Assembly: GCA_039621445.1 (NCBI GenBank)
Contig: CP154954.1
Span: 70,460,150 to 70,524,149, forward strand
From: Euglena gracilis
Taxonomy: Eukaryota; Euglenida; Euglenophyceae; Euglenales
Length of the DNA: 64,000 bases
Direction of reading: 5' to 3'
In this document: positions 42,083 to 53,211 of the stretch, one piece after another
Numbering within the stretch: the first letter of the stretch is position 1
Layout of the letters: each line of letters starts with the position of its first letter
Made by a program: the position numbers and the translations under genes
Notes under the pieces: generated by a model
What the model saw: the letters and a program-made list of their open reading frames with translations, nothing else
Database searches by the model: none
Told to the model about the DNA's origin: nothing

Positions 42083-43614
42083 CTCGCCCATTCCAGAGAT
42101 GAGGGAAGCAAATGCAGCACTTCCCCGTTGATATCCGATGACCCCAAACTCTTGCCGTCTGACCGGGGGAGGTGATCACCAGAAAAAGTTTTTGTTTCTT
42201 CATCCGGAATCGATCATACTGTCCACCATTCTTTTCATCGAAAAAAAGAACTACAACAGTTTTCATCCGATAAAAAGACGGGGAGGATGAAAGATGGAAC
42301 AATTGATTCAGCCATCGTTTTCTTCAACTTATAACTGCCAGCCTCCGTATATATCAGCCATTCAGTGTGAAACCTGTTAAAATATAACCAAACATCAGTA
42401 AACATAAAAAAGAGAGTGAGAGGATCGTCAAGAATATTCATGTGTGAGGAGATCCACACCTTCATTGAAGCCCTCCCCAGTTGTGGTGCAGATATCTTGA
42501 ACAAACCTGTGCAATGAATGTGTGTCAACATGTGGGCCACATCCTTTGGGAAAAAGTTCTAATTATCCAGTTTTGGAAAGAACCCCCCAATAATAAAAAT
42601 ATCAATAATTTTTATTTCAATGCAACTCAAAAACACACTGCAAAGGTTCAAGGGGGTCTGGCAATTCTTAAAACGGCAAAAAAGACTGGGTTCAAAATGA
42701 CCGAAAACATCTGGGACTTCCCAGAGCTCCACATTTTTCTGGGTGTGCTGATATCTTCCATTTTTGGGACATTTAGAAATCAGACTCTTCTCAAACGGCC
42801 ACAAAAATCCATTAGAGATGTGGTGTGTCCCTCAAGGTTCCCACATCTGACAGAAAAAATAATCCAAAAGCGTTTCCCACAGGTACTTCCGCCAGGCAGA
42901 CCTGGCAAAACAAAATTATTGCAGATGTTTGAAGCTACGTACACGGAAAAACCATTTAATGCATTTTGTTTTTTCCCAAACTGCAGATTATTTCTCAAAT
43001 TAGGACTTGTTAGCTCATTTTGCCCGCGTTAGTCCATTTTAGGCCATATGAAGCCATTTTCCCTGTTGGTGCTTGATTGCAACCTTGCAACCTTGCAACC
43101 AGTTGTGTGTGGTGTATTTGGCGGACGATGATGGAGGGAACAGCCACACAACGCCCATTATTTTTATCCAAAGTGATAAACACGTCCCTGAAACCGTGAT
43201 CCCCAACCATCTCAGCCCAGAACCTGCTCCTCATGAACAAACACATTCTATATCCGCTTGTGCAAAGACAATTACAATTGATTCTGATGTCCATTTCAAG
43301 CCAATGCATTTTTCTGTTCATATATATACACACACATATATATATATATATATGTATATATATACATATATATATATGTGTGTGTGTGTGTATATATATA
43401 TATGTATAATATATATATGTATATATATTGCATTGTGCAATGTAATTTTCTCCATTTTAGGCCCTTTTGGACCATTTTGGGGATCCCAACCTACAGGGGG
43501 TCAAAAAGTCATTTCAGGCCATTTCAGGCCATGTTCACCATGAGCGCTTCGCAGGGCCGGAGAGACACATCTTTGAAGTCCCGCGACGCGGCCTTCGAGC
43601 GGCTGACTTGCAAC
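42083..43614. other. Intron of gene 2
   Basis: AT-rich, no recognisable exon; includes the TA/CA microsatellite at 43,321-43,432 and an AGGCCATTT repeat at 43,025-43,065. Confidence 0.4.
43321..43432 (+). repeat. (TA)n/(CA)n microsatellite
   Basis: TATATATACACACACATATA repeats with GTGTGTGTGTGTAT in the middle. Confidence 0.9.
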
Positions 43615-43764
43615 CCGCACACACCACTTGCGGCCGGGGGCCAGCGCCGGCAGCTCCAGCGCGGCAATGGCCTCCGCGCCGCGGCCGGGGTCGGCCCGCC
43701 CCTGGTGGTTGGCCAGCACGAGGAGGGGCGCCTGGGGGTGGGCCTCGCAGATCCGCCGCAGCTC
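43615..43764 (-). CDS. Gene 2 exon; ARF/ARL-like G4 region
   Basis: 50 codons, phase 0 to 0 (acceptor CCCCAGGGAG, donor GTTGCA). Reads ELRRICEAHPQAPLLVLANH, then QGRADPGRGAEAIAALELPA and LAPGRKWCVR. The pattern EL..I....PLLVLAN-[KQD]...AEIAALEL..L...W matches helix 3 to strand 6 of ARF-family GTPases, but the NKxD guanine motif is NHQG, so nucleotide binding is doubtful. High GC at third positions. Confidence 0.7.
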
Positions 43765-43950
43765 CTCCCTGGGGCAGCAGGGGGAGGCAGGGTGTGGCAT
43801 TAGGGCAGGTGGGGGGGGGGGCAGTAGCGAAGCTGGGCTCGGTTGTACGACCCCTCCTCCCCCCACTAAACTACACGGCACTAAAAACACGGTTTAAAAC
43901 TAAACTAAAAAAAATGTCACCTCACTCGAGACAACCAAGATGTGGGCCTG

Positions 43951-43986
43951 CCCTAACCCTAACCTTAACCCCAATCCCAACCCTGA
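43951..43986 (+). repeat. Short telomere-like CCCTAA tract
   Basis: CCCTAACCCTAACCTTAACC then CCAATCCCAACCCT: two exact CCCTAA units and decaying ones, in gene 2 intron. Confidence 0.5.
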
Positions 43987-44479
43987 CATAAAACCCCACC
44001 CCACCCCTTTGTTCCAGCAGGTAAGGGGGTGGGATGACCCCCCCCTCTCCTGCACATTGGCGCGGTCTGACCAAGCTTCGGCCAAAAGTGCCATTTTGGG
44101 CACTTTTGGGGGGCAGAACTTTGCCAAAAAGTGCCCAAAGTTTTCTGTGCGAAGAGCTGGAAAGAAAATTTGACCGTTTTGGGGGGAGCCGGGTACCTCC
44201 CTGGGGCGAACCAGACTACCCAGCCACATGCAGTCACAAAACAGAACTCAGGGGTAGCTATTGCTTCCAGCGGAAACCCAACAGCGGCAACAGCGGAAAA
44301 GAAAAGCGAAGAGGGAAAAAGCCAAAGCACAGCAGTTCCAAAATGTGAATTGACTCTTTTTCCAGCAAAGGGTTGTGTGTGACCAAAGCCCAACTCAATG
44401 CATTTTCCATCTCTGGTTGATGTGAGGGAGGGGGGAGAGTGCAACGTCAAATTGGGGAACGGGACACAAATTGGTGGAG

Positions 44480-45140
44480 GCCATCGGGTACCACCTGCCT
44501 CGTGGGGCCGGTCGCGCGCAGCGGGCACCTGCACGTCCGCGTGACTGCGACGCAATGGGTGGGGGGGCAGGGGTTCCAGAAAATTGCGTGTTAAACGGAA
44601 ATTTGGAAAGGCTGAGGGACCGACCGTTTCATTGATGACGTTTTCTTTTTTTCACCGGGTGAAAGCAAAGCATGCGACCTTGTAAATGAAAACTGAGTCA
44701 TGCACACTCGGTTTTTGAATGAGAAAATCAAAAATTAAAAGAAAGAAAAGTTCGTCAATGCAGCACTAACGGGAGCACAAACCTTGCCTGGTGGAGCCAT
44801 CGGGTTGGTGGGAGTCCCCACAAAGATAACGCCCTCGTTGACGCCTCCGCGCCAGCGGGCACAACTGCAGGCGGTTCGTCCGCTGACTGCGACGCGGAGA
44901 AAATACTGGTGGAGGGGCATCTTCCAGAAACGGGTGTTCTCCAATTGTTCTGGAAAACCGTGGCTTAAGCGGGAAAGCTTTGGAGTGTGGACCGACTATC
45001 CCTTCGTTGCTTTCATTGATGTGGTGACGCACCCATAATAACCGGGTTTTGAGAGCATGAATGCATGTGTAAATGAACAAACTGAGGAAACATGCAGACA
45101 CTCGGTGTAATAAATTGAATGAGAAATCATTCAATTAAGA
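44480..45140. repeat. Diverged tandem duplication containing a gene 2 exon
   Basis: 44,480-44,740 and 44,800-45,140 share blocks in the same order: GACTGCGACGC, CCAGAAA, TTTCATTGATG, ACACTCGGT, AATGAGAAA. The second copy holds the exon 44,783-44,886; the first has the acceptor (GCGTCGCAG) but a diverged, unjoinable exon. Confidence 0.65.
44783..44886 (-). CDS. Gene 2 exon
   Basis: 104 nt; acceptor GCGTCGCAG, donor GTTTGT. Two bases complete a Leu codon with the previous exon, then SGRTACSCARWRGGVNEGVI and FVGTPTNPMAPPGK. The segment GVNEGVIFV is in the position of the ARF strand (xxGLIFVVDSxD), with VDSND replaced by GTPTN. It ends in phase 0, fitting the exon at 43,764. Confidence 0.65.
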
Positions 45141-45149
45141 GTCAAAATG

Positions 45150-45944
45150 AATGCAAACGTTTAACATCAAACTCCATATGATTGCAGAAGGTGTGTATAG
45201 CCAGTCTGATGTGCATTAAACATATGCATTCCCCCCCCAAAAATAAAGCCCCTCCAAATATAACGCCCCTCCATATTTGTTGCCCAAATGCAAAATCCTC
45301 CCCCAGTGTAAAATCCGCCAGGGGTGCCTTTAAGGGCAAAAAACATGAAAGCTTTGGGAGTTTACTACCATTCTTCACAATGTTCTCCATTCTAAGAAAA
45401 AATGGCGGATTGTGGTAAATCTAGGAGGTGAACAACTGAAGTGAAAACTCTCGAAATGCTGCCCAAATATAAAACCGGGTGGGGGTTATGCATTTACAAG
45501 CCGCTGCCCTCAAAATTCCCCAACCCTGATCTTAAATAAGCCGCCAATCCAACCATTGAGCCAGAAAGCTTTCGGGCCGCGAACCTTTTTTTTGGTGGCC
45601 ACAATGAACAAATCATCGACGATGGCGGGAAAATATATGTCTGATCTACACCCGAACACAAAAACGGGAAGACATGTCAAACGGCAAATCAGGGTTGAAT
45701 ACAAAATTTGGACCCCGCCCGCACGTTGGAGCACTAAGCAAACAGGGGGGGAGGGGAATGACGCAACATTGCCACGCGTCCACAGAAGTACCATGTGTCT
45801 GAACACATAACCCCACAACTCAAACATGAAGCCCCCCAGCTTTAAATCTGGGCGGGATTTCAAAGCTCTCAGGCTTTATGATTGGTACAATTGGTGGTAT
45901 ATGTTCACGTGGGCAGGTGAGCACACCGAAACAGCTGAATACAC
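45150..45944. other. Intron of gene 2
   Basis: No recognisable features apart from short open frames without motifs. Confidence 0.4.
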
Positions 45945-46061
45945 GTCCACATCGTTTGCCCTCCGAAAGACCGCCTTTTGGAGGCTTGCTTGCACCGTCC
46001 GTGTCCATCGGCAGCCAAGCGGAATCCGAGGTTGTGTTCCAACTGATGTTTCCGGCGACGT
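45945..46061 (-). CDS. Gene 2 exon
   Basis: 117 nt; acceptor GTTTTGCAG, donor GTGTAT. Reads VAGNISWNTTSDSAWLPMDT, then DGASKPPKGGLSEGKRCG. Phases match both neighbours (two bases in, one out). Confidence 0.65.
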
Positions 46062-46593
46062 CTGCAAAACAGAACACAGAACTGAGATTTCAATTCCCAA
46101 TTCCTGTAAATAGAAGTTACCAAGGAAGGAAGGGAAAGCGAGTGCGGTTTAGGTGAGAAACTCTCTGAAAAAGATTGCCTGTAACATGGACAACATTCCC
46201 ATTTTCTACACAACATACCATGGCATAAACTTGAGGCGCCAATGGAATGATAAAAAATCAACTCATCTAATTGAACGATAAAAAACGAAATTGGGAGGGG
46301 ATAATCGCTGATAGCATCCCTTAGTGGTCAATCTGATCTTCTTCTCAAAAACAATGATATAACTTCATGAAAATATCTGAAAATCAGGTAGAGTCGTTGT
46401 GGAGTTGTGTAGGATTATTTATTAATGCTATCACCAGTGTGGGTTCATGATGGTTCATATCACTTTGGCATTTATGCACACAAACACAAACATAAACATC
46501 AACCCACGGGGGTTGGTGGTAACACACCATGGATCTTCAGCCAACGCAACACAGAAATAAAAAAAATAAACCAAATACACGGCAAACAAAAAC

Positions 46594-46770
46594 TTGCCAA
46601 GGCTGAAAGTGCAAAAAGCAGCAGCTGCGTGCCCCCTCCGCTCGGCACACCCAGGCTGTGCAGCAGGAGCTGGGCCACCACGCCTCGGGACATGGTCTGG
46701 AAACCGTTGGAGAGCGAGCTGCCCATTGCGGTCTTTGAGGTGGACTCCTGTGGAAGCGCCATATGATGCG
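46594..46770 (-). CDS. Gene 2 exon
   Basis: 177 nt; acceptor CCACCACAG, donor GTTTTTG. Reads HHMALPQESTSKTAMGSSLS, NGFQTMSRGVVAQLLLHSLG, VPSGGGTQLLLFALSALA. Amphipathic helices, Ser-rich start. In phase with exons on both sides. Confidence 0.65.
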
Positions 46771-46794
46771 CTGTGGTGAACCTCCCCACTGCCC

Positions 46795-47200
46795 CAGGCT
46801 TCCTTTTAAGCCCCCCGGGGAGGGATCAAAATCGGGCCGTCTAAGGCCGTTTAGGTAAAAATCATAATTTCTGACAACCAATTGCAAAAAAAAAATCATT
46901 TTTTTCTGGATCATCTGGCCTCCAAAAATGCTAATTTTCAAGGGAAAAAACAATAAATGACCCCAAAGGGGGGTTTTGGGTGCTATTTTGGGTCCTGTGG
47001 GACTTCGAAAAAAATTCGAAAATTGTGGGGAGCTATTACCCCCCCCCCCATTTCCCCCATTTCTTGGGTATGATTTTGTATCGTTTTTTTTATTATTCAA
47101 TTTTGACAGGGTGCGTTGTTGAAACACTTGCGTGCTGTGTTATGGACTGGAGGGAGAGGGGGGAGGTTCAGGCTTATTTTTAGGTCAGAAGACCCCCAGG
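46795..47200. repeat. G-rich elements in gene 2 introns
   Basis: CCCCCCGGGGAGGGATC at 46,813 and GGTCAGAAGACCCCCAGGGG at 47,184, the latter followed by GGTTTCGGGGTGAAGCGCCG. The 61,245-61,335 region (GTCAGAAGGCCCCCCAGGGG, GGGTTTCGGCGCGAAATGC) is the same type. Confidence 0.45.
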
Positions 47201-47332
47201 GGGGGGGGTCGGATTGGCGGCCCAGGTTTGGGTTTCGGGGTGAAGCGCCGAAAAATTTTGGGTACATTTTCCTTTTGCCAGCTTTTGGCCACTTTTTGCT
47301 GCTTTTGACCGTTTTTGACCACTCCTGCTGAC

Positions 47333-47441
47333 TTGAATGGAAACATTCCTCGTTCGGACCACTGATCATCCGCTTCACTGCAGTTCCGTCGCACTTCCCC
47401 AGCACCTTGCCATGTGGCAGGTACCCAACAGGCACCTTTGA
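47333..47441 (-). CDS. Gene 2 exon
   Basis: 109 nt; acceptor ACCCATGAAG, donor GTCAGC. Reads SKVPVGYLPHGKVLGKCDGT, then AVKRMISGPNEECFHS. In phase with the exons at 47,798 and 46,770. Confidence 0.6.
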
Positions 47442-47644
47442 CTTCATGGGTCAATATGAAAAATGAAAGAAATTATGTGGCTAATTGAAGGTTGTGCAAA
47501 CAAAAGGAGTTGGAAAATAAAAGTTTAGTTGTATTTGAAGAGGGTTGTTGGAACATGCTCACAAAAGGGGGTGAAAATTACATGACACAGAGAGGTGCTG
47601 TGCCAAAAAGTATTGCTGCCTCTGGTTCCCTGTTTGCTGTCCCA

Positions 47645-47770
47645 GGTCTCGCGATACATGCTTGTATGTACAGAAGGAATCTCTGAAACCTCCTCGCACG
47701 ACCTCGAACCACGTTCGAGGAGGCTCCAGAGCCTCCTCGAGCGACCTCGAACGACATTAGAGGAAGCTCC
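47645..47770. repeat. Palindromic repeat pair, first copy
   Basis: Contains CGAGGAGGCTCCAGAGCCTC and a degenerate second unit about 44 bp on (GAGGAAGCTCCAGAGCC). The related block at 48,335-48,430 starts with the same TGATACAAGCATGCAT-like lead. Confidence 0.55.
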
Positions 47771-47797
47771 AGAGCCTTCTCTCACGCAGCCTCCTAC

Positions 47798-47935
47798 TGT
47801 CGACTGAGTCATTTTCCAGACCTTTGCAGCTCCGACCAGGACAGACCAGGGCAAACCTTTGCAGTTATCAGCCGCAGAGGCAGAATCAACATGGAAGTCC
47901 AACCTGGATCTGTTGTCAGTAGCCACTTCGGCTGC
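47798..47935 (-). CDS. Gene 2 exon
   Basis: 138 nt = 46 codons, phase 0 to 0; acceptor GCCAAAG, donor GTAGGA. Reads AAEVATDNRSRLDFHVDSAS, AADNCKGLPWSVLVGAAKVW, KMTQST. The PWSVLVGAAKVW stretch could correspond to the ARF switch-II strand (xVWDVGGQ), but the match is weak. Confidence 0.6.
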
Positions 47936-48334
47936 CTTTGGCTTGCCACTTTCCTCCTGCTTTTGGCTACTTTTGGCCATTTTGTCCTCGTTTTTCATTT
48001 TTGGCCACTTTTGCCTACTTTTTTTTCTTTTGGCCAAAGGCAAAGTCAAGTTAGTTTAAATCACTTTTTGTTGCTTTTGAAATCAACGGTAGCAAAAGAG
48101 GCCTAAAATGGCCTGAAAGTGGCCAAAAGTGGGTGAAAAAGGCCAAAGTTCGCTGTATGTGCTAACCCTATCCCTTCAATTAACCACTTACCTCCTTTTA
48201 TCCATTTTATTTTGTGTGCATGTTGATGTAACTCCATCCCTTCAATTGACTTGCAACTCCTTTTGTGTGTATGCGGACCTCGATGAAGAACTCTCTCTGG
48301 CAGCTTTTTAGAGCTCTGCAATGGAGAAAATGGC

Positions 48335-48430
48335 ACCGGGCCTCGTGATACAAGCATGCATAGAAGCAGGAGGAGGCTCTAGATATCGTATGAGGTCGTT
48401 CAAGGAGGCTCCAGAGCCTCCTCGAACTTT
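48335..48430. repeat. Palindromic repeat pair, second copy
   Basis: AAGGAGGCTCCAGAGCCTCC followed by TCGAAC, with AGGAGGAGGCTCTAG about 35 bp upstream; same palindrome as at 47,720. Confidence 0.55.
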
Positions 48431-48547
48431 GTTGCTTTGGTTCGCCATTTTTGGGCTTATAATCAAAATAAGGCCAAATTTTAGGTGGCAGGATCACAAT
48501 AGACCAAAATGTAGTCCAATTTAGGCTGAAAAATATAAACTTAAGAC

Positions 48548-48738
48548 CCTCGGAAATGCCCAAACATTGGGACCCCCGTAGGGTCATACCCTGGGGACCC
48601 AGTAGCATGGGGCTGCCCAAAAAGACAAGACACCACTGCAATTTCTCTTTGATTAGCCCTGGTGCTTCGTTCCACAAATTTTAAGGCTTGTATTGACTTA
48701 TCTACCAACCCACCCAAACTGTGACGACGGGTTGTCAT
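48548..48738 (-). CDS. Gene 2 exon (border of 3' end uncertain)
   Basis: Acceptor CCGACTCTCAG; reads MTTRRHSLGGLVDKSIQALK, FVERSTRANQREIAVVSCLF, GQPHATGSPGYDPTGVPMFG. A donor GTCTTA at 48,547 would leave it out of phase with the 47,935 exon, so the end or an intervening exon is missing. Confidence 0.5.
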
Positions 48739-48992
48739 CTGAGAGTCGGTGGAAAATCCAGAGGGGGTCAGCGTCAAAGGAGAGGGGGTTGGGTGGGGTG
48801 GGGGTTGGGTTCTGGTGGTGGGTGGGGGTTGGTTGGTGGCGGTGGTCGCGTGTAGTTATCGGCGGGGGGGGCGGAGATGGCGTGGTTGTTTTTTCCCCCC
48901 CATTTTCCTTTGGAGGTAAGGCTTTAGCCCACAACACCACACAGGGGAACCCCTCTCTTGTATTGTCAGCCTGCCCTCGGCCCACTTCTCAC

Positions 48993-49099
48993 TCGGGGTT
49001 TCTCTCTTGGCATCTCATGCAAAGAAACCCATCCCACACATGGAACGACCCTTTTGTCTCGACCGCATTTATTGCAGCCCCCATTGGGAGATCTCCACA
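48993..49099 (-). CDS. Gene 2 exon
   Basis: 107 nt; acceptor TATTTTTCAAAG and donor GTGAGAAG. Reads GDLPMGAAINAVETKGSFHV, then WDGFLCMRCQERNP. The frame meets a stop directly after the donor, which supports splicing there. Confidence 0.55.
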
Positions 49100-49309
49100 C
49101 TTTGAAAAATAAACCGACTCATGTGCCAGAAGTCCACAGGATGAAATGCGCAACTGGGACGTTCGGGCTCACGCAAATGTGGAAGAGGAGTGGATGGAAC
49201 CTTCGGACAGGAGGAGACCCAGAGGCATTGAACTTTTTCTTCGTGTTACCAGAGGAATGAAAAAATATTGTCTGAAGAAATGACTGCCTATTATCCACAG
49301 AGGTGTGAC

Positions 49310-49914
49310 CCCCTCTGACAGACGCCCAACAGCCGACAAGCCCACAAAATCAAATTCCACCGGAGTTCTGCAACGCCCTGCTTCCGGTGTCCCGCCAAAA
49401 TCCAGAATCAGACGGTTGGACAAAGTGCCGAAACGCTCGGAGTGACAGCACAGCAAATGTGGACGCCGCGCCAACCGGTCAGCCTTGCCCATGGGGACGT
49501 GGTGGTTCCCCGCCATACCATTGCTCAGCAACCACCCTGAAAAAAAACTAGTCAGTCACTTTACTCCCCCCCGGGGGGGATCGGCCACCCTTGAAGGCGC
49601 TCACGTTGGCAAGGCAACATTGCGAAAAAGACTCAAAAAATTCCAAAAATTTCCGGCGCCTTCGGCGCCAGTCCAGCCACTTTTCATTTTCGGGCCTACA
49701 CCATCCTGGGGGGGGGGGGCTCTTGGCGAAAAACCAGTCAGTCACTCTGAAAAAACCAGTCAGTCACCCCCCGGGGGGGACAGGTGTTAAGCAATGGTAT
49801 GTTCCCCGCACGCCGGACCGCCGGAACGCGGTATTCCTCTGGGGCAGTTCGATCGCACTGTGGCGGCCCCATGCTACCGGGGCTTGGGTGGCGGGGTCGG
49901 AGCAGGGTTGGTTG
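49310..49914 (-). CDS. Gene 2 exon interrupted by a MITE
   Basis: Acceptor GGCGTTGGCAG at 49,915. Upstream of the MITE it reads GPPQCDRTAPEEYRVPAVRR, then AGN; downstream it continues HHVPMGKADRLARRPHLLCC, HSERFGTLSNRLILDFGGTP, FVGLSAVGRLSEG. Removing 49,514-49,801 plus one 8-bp target duplicate restores one open frame across the junction. No GT/GC...AG pair coincides with the MITE ends, so unless it is otherwise spliced the insertion breaks this exon. Confidence 0.6.
49514..49801 (+). mobile_element. hAT-type MITE copy 2, inside a gene 2 exon
   Basis: 288 bp; ends CATACCATTGCTCAGC and (inverted) CATACCATTGCTTAAC. Perfect 8-bp target duplication TTCCCCGC (49,506-49,513 and 49,802-49,809). 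Interior: GGCGCCTTCGGCGCC hairpin, CCAGTCAGTCACTCTGAAAA, CCCCCGGGGGGG. Copy 1 is at 29,518. Confidence 0.9.
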
Positions 49915-50040
49915 CTGCCAACGCCCACCAAGGGCAGGCGATGTCGGGGGGGGGGGGCAGATTGGACTGTGAATTGAAGGGCAGAAAGACTGCTAAAAAC
50001 GGTGATGTGGTGGACCCAACAATCCCAAAATGTAGCTATA

Positions 50041-50505
<465 letters not shown>

Positions 50506-50596
50506 GCGCATAATGAACATAAATGATGACTGATAAATGAATGACATAAAAGATGATGCCGACGATGATCTTGTTGTTGACGATGCTGATGACATT

Positions 50597-53140
50597 TCAT
50601 GCCATCAGCAGTTGGTGTTCAGGCTGCTGCGGTTGGTGCAGCAGCCGCAACACCATCCAGAAATCTAACCCTTCCTGTGGGTGGGGGGTTGCCGGACAGG
50701 GGGGACGCACCCTGGGCAGGATCTTGTACAGGCGGAACTCCCCGAAGCCGAAGCTCTGCCCCTTCGGCTGGTACACCAGCTGGAAGTAGGGGTTGGGCTG
50801 GCGGGCGGCCAGGCACGCCGGCTGCTTGGCGCGGGGCAGCGGCGGCGGCGGGTCGCCGTCCTCCCCGGAGTCCACCATCGCCGGCCACACCGGCCCACTT
50901 GGCTGTTGGGGTGGGGGGAGACCGCCCCGGGAAACTGTGGCCTCACAGGTCGGGCAGTACCGGGGACCCTGAGAAACACACCGGGGCCGGTACCAGGGAT
51001 CCTGATGATTTTCAGGGTTGGAATCTGACACGTTCTCGGGCACGATCGTTTCCCAGAAGGGGGGAGGTCAGGGGTGGAAAAAGTTGCCACCGCACATGTG
51101 TTCACATTCTTCTTTTCACGGTGCAAAAAAATGGTGTCACCGAGGGGGGTTCACCGAGAGGATTGATATCCCAGAGGCTATCAATACGGGACATCAACTT
51201 TGAGGCCAGGTAATTTTCAACCGTGTCAGGAAAAAATAGCCACCGGGAGGCACACTGTGGGAATCTTGCCAAGGTCGTCTCTTTCTTACCTCCCCCTTGT
51301 TGAAAACCTGGGTATGGACCAGGGGGCGTTGCTCAGACACGGGGAAATGGAAAAATAGGAAAATGAATGAACGGAAAAAATTCCCGCACTTTGCACCTCG
51401 CTTCGAACTAAAAAGGAATAATTCCCCTTATTTTAGAGGTCCACTATTGAACTTACAAGCGTATGGATACAAAAAAAACACTATCTCACCAAATCAGGCT
51501 TCAAAATTCGAAAATATCTGAATATCTGAGAAATATCTCACAAAAACACAGAAAAATAAGCCTCCCGGAGAAAATGACCTTTAAAAAGATAGGTAAGTGC
51601 CAGGGGGATGCTTAGACAAGGAAGGAGGCACTTACCTCTGAACTCTGCCAGAAACAAAATAAGGGACTTCACTGATTGTGTAAGTCAGGGAAACATAAAG
51701 AGGCTTGAGTGGGTCGGTGGGCGAGTAGCCATCGCTGTCACACACGATGCAGTTGTCGAGGAAATACTCCGCCCCGTACCCCGTCAGGATGCGGTGGACG
51801 TCCTGCAGTTTCCGCCGAGCATAGAAGTGGGACACCATGTAGTACTTGTGCCCTGGACAGGGCCGGTGCGGGAAGGAAGGGGCTTCCTGGGAGGGCAAAT
51901 GGAGGCGTGAAATCCACAACAAAAAAAAAGCGAAAAATGCAAAAAAAATGCAAAAAATTAAAAAAAATAAAAAAATGCTACAAATGAAAAAATGCAAAAA
52001 AAATGCAAAAATGCAAAAAAAAACAACTTAAATTGCATGTAAATTAATTTAGGAAATCCTCAATTTTTGAAATCTGACGAGGAAATTTTTTCTTTTTTTT
52101 TCTTTCCGATGAGGAAATCTTTTCACTGCATAATGCATGTTTGGACATGGAATTTTTTATCACTTTTTTTGCCAAGAAGAGTCTGAGTTGACGAACTCCG
52201 AGAGGAGGAGGTGCTTGGAGTTTTCTGGAATGTCAGCCATGTAAACACTACCTGGTGCCTGTCTGTGCTGGTGCCTGCCTGGTCGTGGGCCAAAAATGCC
52301 CCAAAATGGGCTTTTCTGTGCTTTTTTTTTCCCGCCCTTGGATGCCGGATTTCCTTGGCTGATTGCCCAGGCATTTTTGGCTCCCGTGTGCTCCCCGGGG
52401 GTATTTTTGCCCAGGCTTCCCCCGCGTGGGATTGGCCATGCCTTGAAATTGAGCCCTGGCCAAGAAACAGAAATACACCACTTTTTTGGAGAAAAAAATG
52501 CAAAGAAACGAAAAACCAAAAAAAAATGCCACACCAAAACAAAAGAAATGCGTTGCAACTTGCAGTTCCGTTACACCCCCCTGAAGATTTCCGCAAGCGT
52601 GTGCGCCGCCACCCCCGCAAGGGAAGCCCGAATCAGCCAGTCCAAGCCGGGGCAACAAAACTTCCTGGGCCCGTCCACCAACACGGGCCCAAGGTGGCAA
52701 CCTCACAGGGTGAAACACCCTCCCTCGGGGGCAGGGAGGGAGGTATTGGCTTTGGGTGAGGGACAGTTGACTCGGAGAACTCCCGGGCCGCAGCCCTGGA
52801 TGCGCGCCGCGGTCCTCGTAGTGGGGGTGGACGATGGAGCGCCGGCCGGTGCTGAGGCGCAGCATGGCGGACATGATCATCTCCGACCCGATCACGGCGT
52901 CGGGGAGGGGGCGGCCGGTCGGCTGGCAGCCGATTGATGCCCCCCCCCCCCCCCGTCGCAAAACTGTCACCTGACTGACTGGTCCGGCGGTGCATCCGAC
53001 GCCCTTTCTGTCCAGGCAACGTTCTTTCCTTTGCAGACCCCTGACAACGTCCTGTTCGGGTAGGTCGGCCGAAACCGGGACCCTGGAAATTTCCAGGGAC
53101 TCTAACGAATGGAAATTTCCCAGGGGGCTGGTGGTCAACA

Positions 53141-53211
<71 letters not shown>

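Noticed and set aside
43467-43991. 174-codon + strand ORF over the ARF-like exon
   Set aside because: It is the antisense shadow of the GC-rich exon at 43,615-43,764 on the - strand.
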